Source: Saccoglossus kowalevskii
Lineage: Eukaryota > Hemichordata > Enteropneusta > Harrimaniidae
Length of the DNA: 12,378 nucleotides
Assembly: GCF_000003605.2 (NCBI RefSeq)
Contig: NW_003132256.1
Coordinates: forward strand, 1-12,378
Direction: 5' to 3'
Program-made: the position numbers and the translations under genes
The notes under the pieces: model-generated
Databases searched by the model: none
What the model was told of the DNA's origin: nothing
Seen by the model: the letters and a program-made list of their open reading frames with translations, nothing else
Part shown: piece after piece, positions 1 through 9,745 of the stretch
Layout: each line of letters begins with the position of its first letter
How positions within the stretch are numbered: position 1 is the stretch's first letter

Positions 1-348
1 CCACGTGTATATGGAATCCAGTCATGGACTTGGAGGTAGTGTGGTGAACCAAGTGTATATGCAATTCAGTAATGGACTTGAAGGTACTGTGGCAAACCAA
101 GTGTATATGGAATTCAGTCATGGACTTGGAGATAGTGTGGCGAACCAAGTGTATATGGAATTCAGTCATGGAGTTGGAGGTAGTGTGGCGAATCACGTGT
201 ATATGGAATCCAGTTATGAACTTGGAGGGAGTGTGGCGAACCAAATGTATATGGAATTCAGTCATGGACTTGGAAGTAGTGTGGCGAAACACCTGTATAT
301 GGAATCCAGTCATGGACTTGGAGGTAGTGTGGCGAAACACCTGTATAT

Positions 349-540
349 GAAATAAAGTCAAGGATTTGGTGGTAATGTGGCAAACCACGTGTATATGAAA
401 TTCAGTCATGGACTTGGAGGGAGTGTGGCGAACCATGTGTAAATGGAATTAAATCATGGGCTTGGAGGTAGTGTGGCGAACCACGTGTGCATGGAATCCA
501 GTTATGAACTTGGAGGTAGTGTGGCGAACCAAATGTATAT
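349..540 (+). repeat. H-to-J cassette 1
   Basis: Four monomers: H (gaaataaagtcaagg, atttggtggtaatg), an ordinary one ending catgtgtaaatgg, I (ggaattaaatcatggg) and J (atggaatccagttatgaac). H and the neighbour of I carry stops in the plus frame. I carries a stop in the minus frame, so this cassette interrupts every long open frame. Confidence 0.85.
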
Positions 541-780
541 GGAATTCAGGCATGGGCTTAGAGGTAGTGTGGCGAACCATGTGTATATGGAATTCAGTCA
601 TAGACTTGGAGGGACTGTGGCGAACCATGTGTATATGGAATTCAGTCATGAACTTGGAGGTAGTGTGGCGAACCAAGTGTATATGGAATTCAGTCATGGA
701 CTTGGAGGGAGTGTGGCGAACCATGTGTATATGGAATGAAGTCATGGGCTTGGAGTGAGTGTGGCGAACCATGTGTATAT

Positions 781-1064
781 GGAATGAAGTCATGGACATA
801 GAGGTAGTGTGGCGAACCATTTGTATATGGAATTCAGTCATGAACTGGGATGTATGGCGAACCACGTGTATATGAAATTCAGTCATGGACTTAGAGGTAG
901 TATGGAGAACTATGTGTATATGGAATTCAGTCATGGACTTAGAGGTAGTGTGGCGAACCATGTGTATATGGAATTCAGTCATGGACTTAGATGTAGTGTG
1001 GTGAACCATGTGTATATGGAATTCAGTCATGGACTTGGGTAATGCGGCAAACCAAGTGTATATA
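781..1064 (+). repeat. A-to-F cassette 1
   Basis: Six monomers in fixed order: A has ggaatgaagtcatgg, B gaactgggatg, C tagtatggagaactatg, D agaggtagtgtggcg, E gtgtggtgaacc, and F gggtaatgcggcaaacc, 46 bp long. Here A reads ggacata, B is 45 bp (gatgtatggcg) and E reads cttagatgtag. These marks define the first cassette after a spacer. Confidence 0.9.
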
Positions 1065-1774
1065 GAATTCAGTCATGGACTTGGAGGTAGTGTGGCGAAC
1101 CATTTGTATATGGAATTCAGTCATGGACTTGGAGGTAGTGTGGCGATCCATGTGTATATGGAATTCAGTCATGGGCTTAGAGGTAGTGTGGCGAACCATG
1201 TGTATAAGGAATTCAGTCATGGACTTAGAGGTAGTGTGGCAAACCATTTGTATATGGAATTCAGTCATGGACTTGGAGGTAGTGTGACGAACCATGTGTA
1301 TATGGAATTCAGTCATGGCTTAGAGGTAGTGTGGCGAACCAAGTGTATATGGAATTCAGTCATGGACTTGGAGGTAGTGTGGCGAACCATGTGTATATGG
1401 AATTCAGTCATGGGCTTAAAGGGAGTGTGGCGAACCATTTGTAAATGGAATTCAGTAATGAACTGGGATGTAGTATGGCAAACCACGTGTATATGGAATT
1501 CAGTCATGGACTTGGAGGTAGTGTGGCGAACCAAGTGTATATGGAATTCAGTCATGGACTTGGAGGTAGTGTGGCGAACCAAGTGTATATTGAATTCAGT
1601 CATGGACTTGGGGGTATTGTGGCAAACCACGTGTATATGAAATTCAGTCATGGACTTGGAGGTAGTGTGGCGAACCAAGTGTATATGGAATTCAGTCATG
1701 GACTTGGAGGTAGTGTGGCGAACCATGTGTATATGGAATTCAGTCATGGACTTGGAGGTAGTGTGGCGAACCAA

Positions 1775-2395
1775 GTGTATATGGAATTCAGTCATGGACT
1801 TGGAGGTAGTGTGGCGAACCAAGTGTATATGGAATTCAGTCATGGACTTGGAGGGAGTGTGGCGAACCATGTGTATATGGAATTCAGTCATGGGCTTGGA
1901 GGGAGTGTGGCGAACCATGTGTATATGGAATGAAGTCATGGACTTAGAGGTAGTGTGGCGAACCATTTGTATATGGAATTCAGTCATGAACTGGGATGTA
2001 GTATGGCGAACCACATGTACATGAAATTCAGTCATGGACTTAGAGGTAGTATGGAGAACTATGTGTATATGGAATTCAGTCATGGACTTAGAGGTAGTGT
2101 GGCGAACCATGTGTATATGGAATTCAGTCATGGACTTAGAGGTAGTGTGGTGAACCATGTGTATATGGAATTCAGTCATGGACTTGGGTAATGCGGCAAA
2201 CCAAGTGTATATAAAATTCAGTCATGGACTTGGAGGTAGTGTGGCGAACCATTTGTATATGTAATTCAGTCATGGACTTGGAGGTAGTGTGGCGAACCAT
2301 GTGTATATGGAATTCAGGCATGGGCTTAGAGGTAGTGTGACGAACCATGTGTATATGGAATTCAGTCATGGCTTAGAGGTAGTGTGGCGAACCAT
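1775..2395 (+). repeat. Local duplication in block 1, left copy
   Basis: Matches 2636-3256 at an offset of 861 bp with about four differences. Both copies contain a monomer with tgtatatgtaattca, whose taa closes the plus frame. Confidence 0.82.
1927..2213 (+). repeat. A-to-F cassette 2
   Basis: Same order as cassette 1, but with a full-length B monomer (gatgtagtatggcg), ggacttagagg in A and agaggt in E. B ends ccacatgtacatg, shared only with cassette 4. Confidence 0.9.
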
Positions 2396-2635
2396 TTGTA
2401 AATGGAATTCAGTCATGAACTGGGATGTAGTATGGCAAACCACGTGTATATGGAATTCAGTCATGGACTTGGAGGTAGTGTGGCGAACCAAGTGTATATG
2501 GAATTCAGTCATGGAATTGGAGGGAGTGTGGTGAACCATGTGTATATTGAATTCAGTCATGGACTTGGGGGTATTGTGGCGAACCACGTGTATATGAAAT
2601 AAAGTCAAGGATTTGGTGGTCATGTGGCGAACCAT

Positions 2636-3256
2636 GTGTATATGGAATTCAGTCATGGACTTGGAGGTAGTGTGGCGAACCAAGTGTATATGGAATTCAG
2701 TCATGGACTTGGAGGGAGTGTGGCGAACCATGTGTATATGGAATTCAGTCATGGGCTTGGAGGGAGTGTGGCGAACCATGTGTATATGGAATGAAGTCAT
2801 GGACTTAGAGGTAGTGTGGCGAACCATTTGTATATGGAATTCAGTCATGAACTGGGATGTAGTATGGCGAACCACGTGTATATGAAATTCAGTCATGGAC
2901 TTAGAGGTAGTATGGAGAACTATGTGTATATGGAATTCAGTCATGGACTTAGAGGTAGTGTGGCGAACCATGTGTATATGGAATTCAGTCATGCACTTAG
3001 AGGTAGTGTGGTGAACCATGTGTATATGGAATTCAGTCATGGACTTGGGTAATGCGGCAAACCAAGTGTATATAAAATTCAGTCATGGACTTGGAGGTAG
3101 TGTGGCGAACCATTTGTATATGTAATTCAATCATGGACTTGGAGGTAGTGTGGCGAACCATGTGTATATGGAATTCAGGCATGGGCTTAGAGGTAGTGTG
3201 ACGAACCATGTGTATATGGAATTCAGTCATGGCTTAGAGGTAGTGTGGCGAACCAT
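2636..3256 (+). repeat. Local duplication in block 1, right copy
   Basis: Partner of 1775-2395. Differences seen are catgcactt near 2994, aattcaatcatgg near 3128, and ccacgtgtatatg in place of ccacatgtacatg. Confidence 0.82.
2788..3074 (+). repeat. A-to-F cassette 3
   Basis: 861 bp after cassette 2 and part of the same local duplication. B ends ccacgtgtatatg. E reads catgcacttag, a private substitution near 2994. Confidence 0.9.
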
Positions 3257-3890
3257 GTGTATATGGAATTCAGTCATGGGCTTGGAGGTAGTGTGGCAAA
3301 CCATGTGTATATGGAATTCAGTCATGGGCTTAGAGGGAGTGTGGCGAACCATTTGTATATGGAATTCAGTCATGAACAGGGATTTAGTATGGCAAACCAC
3401 GTGTATATGGAATTCAGTCATGGACTTGGAGGTAGTGTGGTGAACCATGTGTATATTGAATTCAGTCATGGACTTGGGGGTATTGTGGCGAACCACGTGT
3501 ATATGAAATAAAGTCAAGGATTTGGTGGTAATGTGGCAAACCACGTGTATATGAAATTCAGTCATGGACTTGGAGGGAGTGTGGCGAACCATGTGTAAAT
3601 GGAATTAAATCATGGGCTTGGAGGTAGTGTGGCGACCCACGTGTGCATGGAATCCAGTTATGAACTTGGAGGTAGTGTGGCGAACCAAATGTATATGGAA
3701 TTCAGTCATGGACTTGGACGTTGTGTGGCAAACCATGTGTAAATGGAATTAAATCATGGGTTTGGAAGTAGTGTGGCGAACCACGTGTGTATATGGAATT
3801 CAGTCATGGACTTGGAGGTACTGTGGCGAACCATGTGTATATGTAATTCAGTCATGGACTTGGAGGGAGTGTGGCGAACCATGTGCATAT
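3228..3890 (+). repeat. Segment shared by block 1 and block 3, left copy
   Basis: Matches 11633-12292 at offset 8405, becoming 8402 after a 3-bp loss near 12160. It includes an H-to-J cassette, the extra I-type monomer and the ccacgtgtgtat insertion. Block 2 has no equivalent with these marks. Confidence 0.82.
3505..3696 (+). repeat. H-to-J cassette 2
   Basis: Same four monomers, with gtggcgacccacgtgtgc at the I/J boundary, a mark shared only with cassette 4. A second I-type monomer (ggaattaaatcatgggttt) follows at 3745. Confidence 0.85.
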
Positions 3891-3892
3891 GA

Positions 3893-4180
3893 AATTCAGT
3901 CATGGACTTGGAGGTAGTGTGGCGAACCAAGTGTATATGGAATTCAGTCATGGACTTGGAGGTAGTGTGGCGAACCATGTGTATATGGAATTCAGTCATG
4001 GACTTGGAGGTAGTGTGGCGAACCAAGTGTATATGGAATTCAGTCATGGACTTGGAGGTAGTGTGGCGAACCATGTGTATATGGAATTCAGTCATGGACT
4101 TGGAGGTAGTGTGGCGAACCAAGTGTATATGGAATTCAGTCATGGACTTGGAGGGAGTGTGGCGAACCATGTGTATATGG
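3893..4180 (+). repeat. 96-bp dimer run 1
   Basis: Six monomers in which ccaagtg and ccatgtg strictly alternate while nearly everything else is constant, so a single A/T difference sets a 96-bp period. The last monomer also has ggaggg. Confidence 0.88.
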
Positions 4181-4226
4181 AATTCAGTCATGGGCTTGGA
4201 GGGAGTGTGGCGAACCATGTGTATAT

Positions 4227-4513
4227 GGAATGAAGTCATGGACTTAGAGGTAGTGTGGCGAACCATTTGTATATGGAATTCAGTCATGAACTGGGATGTA
4301 GTATGGCGAACCACATGTACATGAAATTCAGTCATGGACTTAGAGGTAGTATGGAGAACTATGTGTATATGGAATTCAGTCATGGACTTAGAGGTAGTGT
4401 GGCGAACCATGTGTATATGGAATTCAGTCATGGACTTAGAGGTAGTGTGGTGAACCATGTGTATATGGAATTCAGTCATGGACTTGGGTAATGCGGCAAA
4501 CCAAGTGTATATA
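4227..4513 (+). repeat. A-to-F cassette 4 (last before spacer copy 1)
   Basis: Full cassette with ccacatgtacatg in B. It is followed by only about 120 bp of satellite before the spacer. The 47-bp catggcttagagg monomer that normally follows an F monomer is absent here. Confidence 0.9.
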
Positions 4514-4871
4514 AAATTCAGTCATGGACTTGGAGGTAGTGTGGCGAACCATGTGTATAAGGAATTCAGTCATGGACTTAGAGGTAGTGTGGCGAACCAT
4601 TTGTATATGGAATTCAGTCATGGACTTGGAGGGTTCCTTTATGGGGTTCCTTTTCCCAGAATCTAGCATCAATTTCCAATTTCCAAATTTGTAATTGGCC
4701 ATCAATTTTATTTTTGTATCCTGCGATATTTCCCATGAACCTTCGAAATATGATCTCACAGAAGAATACTGTCGTTGCCCGTGATTATTCTATACGTTGT
4801 TTTTTTGCATTGCAGTTGTATTTGCATTATTATATGAAACCACATAATTATTTCATTTCTCCCTATTATTA

Positions 4872-4998
4872 GAGGGGCGGTGGTCGTCGCGCAGCGCGTG
4901 TTCGAATTTCATGTAAATAAACAATGTATTTTACATGCGTTGTATACGTCGCTATGAGTCCCATATCGAACAGGACGCGGCACGACGACTACCGCCCT
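4872..4998. repeat. Imperfect palindrome in spacer copy 1 (possible MITE-like element)
   Basis: The outer arms gggcggtggtcgtcg (4875-4889) and cgacgactaccgccc (4983-4997) are complementary at 14 of 15 positions; the mismatch would be a G-U pair in RNA. The symmetry continues inward with gttcga at 4899-4904 and tcgaac at 4966-4971, around a centre near 4936. A separate, slightly offset small hairpin, catgtaaa/tttacatg, lies at 4910-4917 and 4930-4937. The arms are GC-rich in an otherwise AT-rich spacer. A tta lies on each side (4869-4871 and 4999-5001), a possible 3-bp target duplication, though this is weak in such AT-rich flanks. There is no transposase. Alternative readings are a structured-RNA segment or a replication or recombination-prone cruciform. 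Confidence 0.6.
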
Positions 4999-5222
4999 TT
5001 AATTATATTATATTTAAAGTTTTTACGGAGTAAGAAAGATGTTTTTCTAAGGAAACATATGCGAAATAATCTAAAAAGCGACCATTTTGGAACATCTTCT
5101 ATAGGATTCTATGTAGAGATATTATTCCATGAATAACTTATACTAACATAACACAACGTATCAGTCTTTAGCATAGGTCACCGGACATTTTTGCAATATG
5201 ATGGAAATATTTTTGCCATAGG

Positions 5223-5251
5223 AACTAATTAAAAACTAATTAAAAAAAAAA
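5223..5251. repeat. 11-bp direct repeat plus A tract (copy 1)
   Basis: Two adjacent copies of aactaattaaa (5223-5233 and 5234-5244) run into a tract of ten A. The A tract lies next to two of the three 1-bp length differences between the spacer copies (ccacatttttt here, cacattttt in copy 2), as expected for polymerase slippage. No function is evident. Confidence 0.8.
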
Positions 5252-5773
5252 CCACATTTTTTGATCAATTTTCGAGGTCGTTTTATGGAAAACTTTGTTC
5301 GGTGATCATATATTTTTATTTATTTGGCGAACCACGTGTATATGGAATCCAGTCATGGACTTGGAGGTAGTGTGGTGAACCAAGTGTATATGCAATTCAG
5401 TAATGGACTTGAAGGTACTGTGGCAAACCACGTGTATATGGAATCCAGTCATGGACTTGGAGGTAGTGTGGCGAACCAAGTGTATATGGAATTCAGTCAT
5501 GGACTTGGAGGTAGTGGTGAACCAAGTGTATATGCAATTCAGTAATGGACTTGAAGGTACTGTGGCAAACCAAGTGTATATGGAATTCAGTCATGGACTT
5601 GGAGATAGTGTGGCGAACCAAGTGTATATGGAATTCAGTCATGGAGTTGGAGGTAGTGTGGCGAATCACGTGTATATGGAATCCAGTTATGAACTTGGAG
5701 GGAGTGTGGCGAACCAAATGTATATGGAATTCAGGCATGGGCTTGGAGGGAGTGTGGCGAACCATGTGTATAT

Positions 5774-6057
5774 GGAATGAAGTCATGGACATAGAGGTAG
5801 TGTGGCGAACCATTTGTATATGGAATTCAGTCATGAACTGGGATGTATGGCGAACCACGTGTATATGAAATTCAGTCATGGACTTAGAGGTAGTATGGAG
5901 AACTATGTGTATATGGAATTCAGTCATGGACTTAGAGGTAGTGTGGCGAACCATGTGTATATGGAATTCAGTCATGGACTTAGATGTAGTGTGGTGAACC
6001 ATGTGTATATGGAATTCAGTCATGGACTTGGGTAATGCGGCAAACCAAGTGTATATA
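5774..6057 (+). repeat. A-to-F cassette 5 (first after spacer copy 1)
   Basis: Shares the ggacata, gatgtatggcg and cttagatgtag marks with cassettes 1 and 9, so these three occupy equivalent positions in successive large units. Confidence 0.9.
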
Positions 6058-6775
6058 GAATTCAGTCATGGACTTGGAGGTAGTGTGGCGAACCATTTGT
6101 ATATGGAATTCAGTCATGGACTTGGAGGTAGTGTGGCGATCCATGTGTATATGGAATTCAGTCATGGGCTTAGAGGTAGTGTGGCGAACCATGTGTATAA
6201 GGAATTCAGTCATGGACTTAGAGGTAGTGTGGCGAACCATTTGTATATGGAATTCAGTCATGGACTTGGAGGTAGTGTGACGAACCATGTGTATATGGAA
6301 TTCAGTCATGGCTTAGAGGTAGTGTGGCGAACCATGTGTATATGGAATTCAGTCATGGGCTTAGAGGGAGTGTGGCGAACCATTTGTAAATGGAATTCAG
6401 TCATGAACTGGGATGTTGTATGGCAAACCACGTGTATATGGAATTCAGTCATGGACTTGGAGGTAGTGTGGCGAACCAAGTGTATATGGAATTCAGTCAT
6501 GGAATTGGAGGGAGTGTGGTGAACCATGTGTATATTGAATTCAGTCATGGACTTGGGGGTATTGTGGCGAACCACGTGTATATGAAATAAAGTCAAGGAT
6601 TTGGTGGTAATGTGGCAAACCACGTGTATATGAAATTCAGTCATGGACTTGGAGGGAGTGTGGCGAACAAAATGTATATAGAATTCAGTCATGGACTTGG
6701 AGGTAGTGTGGCGAACCACGTGTACATGGAATGAAGTCATGAACTGGGAGATAGTGTGGCGAACCACGTGTATAT

Positions 6776-6967
6776 GAAATAAAATCAAGAATTTGGTGGT
6801 AGTGTGGCAAAACATGTGCATATTGAATTGAGTCATGAACTTGAAGGTAGTGTGGCGAACCATGTGTAAATGGAATTAAATCATGGGCTTGGAGGTAGTG
6901 TGGCGAACCACGTGTGCATGGAATCCAGTTATGAACTTGAAGGTAGTGTGGCGAACCAAATGTATAT
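6776..6967 (+). repeat. H-to-J cassette 3 (diverged)
   Basis: H reads gaaataaaatcaagaat and its neighbour reads catgtgcatattg then aattgagtcatgaac. This is the most diverged of the four copies. An additional lone H monomer occurs at 6584. Confidence 0.8.
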
Positions 6968-7207
6968 GGAATTCAGGCATGGGCTTAGAGGTAGTGTGGC
7001 GAACCATGTGTATATGGAATTCAGTCATAGACTTGGAGGGACTGTGGCGAACCATGTGTATATGGAATTCAGTCATGAACTTGGAGGTAGTGTGGCGAAC
7101 CAAGTGTATATGGAATTCAGTCATGGACTTGGAGGGAGTGTGGCGAACCATGTGTATATGGAATGAAGTCATGGGCTTGGAGTGAGTGTGGCGAACCATG
7201 TGTATAT

Positions 7208-7350
7208 GGAATTCAGTCTTGGACTTAGAGGTAGTGTGGCGAACCATGTGTATATGGAATTCAGTCATGGACTTAGATGTAGTGTGGTAAACCATGTGTA
7301 TATGGAATTCAGTCATGGACTTGGGTAATGCGGCAAACCAAGTGTATATA
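7208..7350 (+). repeat. D-E-F cassette 6 (truncated)
   Basis: Only the D, E and F monomers are present; A to C are replaced by cttggagtgagtg monomers. It carries the private marks cagtcttggactt in D and gtgtggtaaacc in E, shared only with cassette 7. Confidence 0.88.
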
Positions 7351-7830
7351 GAATTCAGTCATGGACTTGGAGGTAGTGTGGCGAACCATTTGTATATGGA
7401 ATTCAGTCATGGACTTGGAGGTAGTGTGGCGATCCATGTGTATATGGAATTCAGTCATGGACTTGGAGGTAGTGTGACGAACCATGTGTATATGGAATTC
7501 AGTCATGGCTTAGAGGTAGTGTGGCGAACCATGTGTATATGGAATTCAGTCATGGACTTGGAGGTAGTGTGGCGAACCATGTGTATATGGAATTCAGTCA
7601 TGGGCTTAGAGGGAGTGTGGCGAACCATTTGTAAATGGAATTCAGTAATGAACTGGGATGTAGTATGGCAAACCACGTGTATATGGAATTCAGTCATGGA
7701 CTTGGACGTAGTGTGGCGAACCAAGTGTATATGGAATTCAGTCATGGACTTGGAGGTAGTGTGGCGAACCAAGTGTATATTGAATTCAGTCATGGACTTG
7801 GGGGTATTGTGGCAAACCACGTGTATATGA

Positions 7831-8118
7831 AATTCAGTCATGGACTTGGAGGTAGTGTGGCGAACCAAGTGTATATGGAATTCAGTCATGGACTTGGAGG
7901 TAGTGTGGCGAACCATGTGTATATGGAATTCAGTCATGGACTTGGAGGTAGTGTGGCGAACCAAGTGTATATGGAATTCAGTCATGGACTTGGAGGTAGT
8001 GTGGCGAACCATGTGTATATGGAATTCAGTCATGGACTTGGAGGTAGTGTGGCGAACCAAGTGTATATGGAATTCAGTCATGGACTTGGAGGGAGTGTGG
8101 CGAACCATGTGTATATGG
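7831..8118 (+). repeat. 96-bp dimer run 2
   Basis: Same alternation of ccaagtg and ccatgtg over six monomers. It is identical by eye to the run at 9125 and lies inside the tandem duplication of block 2. Confidence 0.88.
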
Positions 8119-8405
8119 AATTCAGTCATGGGCTTAGAGGGAGTGTGGCGAACCATTTTGTAAATGGAATTCAGTAATGAACTGGGATGTAGTATGGCAA
8201 ACCACGTGTATATGGAATTCAGTCATGGACTTGGACGTATTGTGGCGAACCATGTGTATATGGAATTCAGTCATGAACTTGGAGGTAGTGTGGCGAACCA
8301 AGTGTATATGGAATTCAGTCATGGACTTGGAGGGAGTGTGGCGAACCATGTGTATATGGAATGAAGTCATGGGCTTGGAGTGAGTGTGGCGAACCATGTG
8401 TATAT

Positions 8406-8548
8406 GGAATTCAGTCTTGGACTTAGAGGTAGTGTGGCGAACCATGTGTATATGGAATTCAGTCATGGACTTAGATGTAGTGTGGTAAACCATGTGTATA
8501 TGGAATTCAGTCATGGACTTGGGTAATGCGGCAAACCAAGTGTATATA
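8406..8548 (+). repeat. D-E-F cassette 7 (truncated)
   Basis: Copy of cassette 6 at an offset of 1198 bp, with the same cagtcttggactt and gtgtggtaaacc marks. It is part of the tandem duplication in block 2. Confidence 0.88.
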
Positions 8549-9124
8549 GAATTCAGTCATGGACTTGGAGGTAGTGTGGCGAACCATTTGTATATGGAAT
8601 TCAGTCATGGACTTGGAGGTAGTGTGGCGATCCATGTGTATATGGAATTCAGTCATGGGCTTAGAGGTAGTGTGGCGAACCATGTGTATATGGAATTCAG
8701 TCATGGGCTTAGAGGTAGTGTGGCGAACCATTTGTATATGGAATTCAGTCATGGACTTGGAGGTAGTGTGACGAACCATGTGTATATGGAATTCAGTCAT
8801 GGCTTAGAGGTAGTGTGGCGAACCATGTGTATATGGAATTCAGTCATGGACTTGGAGGTAGTGTGGCGAACCATGTGTATATGGAATTCAGTCATGGGCT
8901 TAGAGGGAGTGTGGCGAACCATTTGTAAATGGAATTCAGTAATGAACTGGGATGTAGTATGGCAAACCACGTGTATATGGAATTCAGTCATGGACTTGGA
9001 CGTAGTGTGGCGAACCAAGTGTATATGGAATTCAGTCATGGACTTGGAGGTAGTGTGGCGAACCAAGTGTATATTGAATTCAGTCATGGACTTGGGGGTA
9101 TTGTGGCAAACCACGTGTATATGA

Positions 9125-9412
9125 AATTCAGTCATGGACTTGGAGGTAGTGTGGCGAACCAAGTGTATATGGAATTCAGTCATGGACTTGGAGGTAGTGT
9201 GGCGAACCATGTGTATATGGAATTCAGTCATGGACTTGGAGGTAGTGTGGCGAACCAAGTGTATATGGAATTCAGTCATGGACTTGGAGGTAGTGTGGCG
9301 AACCATGTGTATATGGAATTCAGTCATGGACTTGGAGGTAGTGTGGCGAACCAAGTGTATATGGAATTCAGTCATGGACTTGGAGGGAGTGTGGCGAACC
9401 ATGTGTATATGG
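9125..9412 (+). repeat. 96-bp dimer run 3
   Basis: Counterpart both of run 1 (+5232) and of run 2 (+1294). It belongs to two duplication levels at once. Confidence 0.88.
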
Positions 9413-9458
9413 AATTCAGTCATGGGCTTGGAGGGAGTGTGGCGAACCATGTGTATAT

Positions 9459-9745
9459 GGAATGAAGTCATGGACTTAGAGGTAGTGTGGCGAACCATTT
9501 GTTTATGGAATTCAGTCATGAACTGGGATGTAGTATGGCGAACCACGTGTATATGAAATTCAGTCATGGACTTAGAGGTAGTATGGAGAACTATGTGTAT
9601 ATGGAATTCAGTCATGGACTTAGAGGTAGTGTGGCGAACCATGTGTATATGGAATTCAGTCATGGACTTAGAGGTAGTGTGGTGAACCATGTGTATATGG
9701 AATTCAGTCATGGACTTGGGTAATGCGGCAAACCAAGTGTATATA
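9459..9745 (+). repeat. A-to-F cassette 8 (last before spacer copy 2)
   Basis: Counterpart of cassette 4 at +5232 bp. It differs by ccatttgtttatgg in A and ccacgtgtatatg in B. Like cassette 4, it leads into the spacer without a catggcttagagg monomer. Confidence 0.9.

Larger units (their letters stand above)
1..4633 (+). repeat. 48-bp satellite array, block 1
   Basis: Head-to-tail array of about 96 monomers of 48 bp, all in the same orientation. Each monomer reads roughly ggaattcagtcatggac, then ttggaggtagtgtgg, then cgaaccatgtgtatat. Most carry an EcoRI site (gaattc), so a digest should give a 48-bp ladder. Variable sites are few and recur: ccatgtg, ccaagtg, ccacgtg or ccatttg; ggaggt, agaggt or ggaggg; ggac or gggc. 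Off-length monomers occur: 45 bp (gatgtatggcg near 850), 46 bp (gggtaatgcgg at 1037, 2186, 3047, 4486) and 47 bp (catggcttagagg at 1314, 2367, 3228). I see no gene. Open frames here are 16-residue repeats read in three frames, broken by taa and tga variants and by indels that are not multiples of three. Block 1 ends in the middle of a monomer, where the spacer begins. Confidence 0.97.
4634..5324. other. Non-satellite spacer, copy 1
   Basis: AT-rich, non-repetitive DNA that interrupts a single monomer. Satellite stops after ggacttggaggg and resumes with tggcgaaccacgtg, so only about four monomer bases (agtg) are missing and the 48-bp phase is otherwise kept. I see no clear target-site duplication at the junctions. 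Inside are an imperfect palindrome (4872-4998), an A-rich direct repeat (5223-5251), a short inverted repeat atatttc/gaaatat (4726-4732 and 4745-4751), and a weak inverted pair ggtcaccgga/ttcggtgatc (5176-5185 and 5298-5307). A 70-codon plus-strand frame (4924-5136) and a minus-strand frame running into the satellite (down from 4759) exist, but neither resembles a protein I recognise. It could be an old transposable-element insertion or a fragment of unique DNA captured by the array. Confidence 0.9.
7050..8133 (+). repeat. Tandem duplication in block 2, left copy
   Basis: Matches 8248-9427 in two steps: offset 1198 up to about 7440, then offset 1294. The change of 96 bp is two monomers (about 8641-8736) present only in the right copy. 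From 7441 to 8133 I saw no difference from 8735-9427. Confidence 0.85.
8248..9427 (+). repeat. Tandem duplication in block 2, right copy
   Basis: Partner of 7050-8133, carrying two extra monomers (about 8641-8736). Shared private marks include cttggacgtagtg, cagtcttggactt and cagtaatgaactggg. Confidence 0.85.

Noticed and set aside
1445-1933. Plus-strand repeat protein with MEFSHGLGGSVANHVY units
   Set aside because: It has the same cause, with tga and taa variants (ggaatgaag, gtgtaaatgg, gaaataaag) recurring throughout the array and an overlapping open frame (WNSVMDLEVVWRTMCI) of equal length.
4472-4759. Minus-strand frame running from the spacer into the satellite (repeated at 9704-9991)
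   Set aside because: About 44 spacer-derived residues (with SWEISQDTKIKLM) fused to satellite repeats. No family was recognised. A remnant of a transposable-element reading frame cannot be excluded, but nothing supports it here.
4872-4998. tRNA or tRNA-derived SINE, because of gttcgaat resembling a B box
   Set aside because: No acceptor stem, D arm or anticodon arm can be placed, and the motif is mirrored in the other arm, which the palindrome explains better.
4924-5136. 70-codon plus-strand frame in the spacer (repeated at 10156-10368)
   Set aside because: It starts inside the palindrome, has no recognisable motif, and the single difference between copies is an amino-acid change (Arg43 to Ser). 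Chance length is plausible.
4634-5324. Two independent insertions of the same mobile element
   Set aside because: Both spacers have identical junctions within the same monomer context, and the flanking satellite is equally similar, so duplication after one event explains them.
8797-9711. Minus-strand open frame of 304 codons as a repeat-protein gene
   Set aside because: It is 19 monomers read in one of three open frames. A 48-bp period without in-frame stops gives long frames automatically. It has no unique start region, signal peptide or unique C-terminus, and 1- or 2-bp indels occur at both ends.
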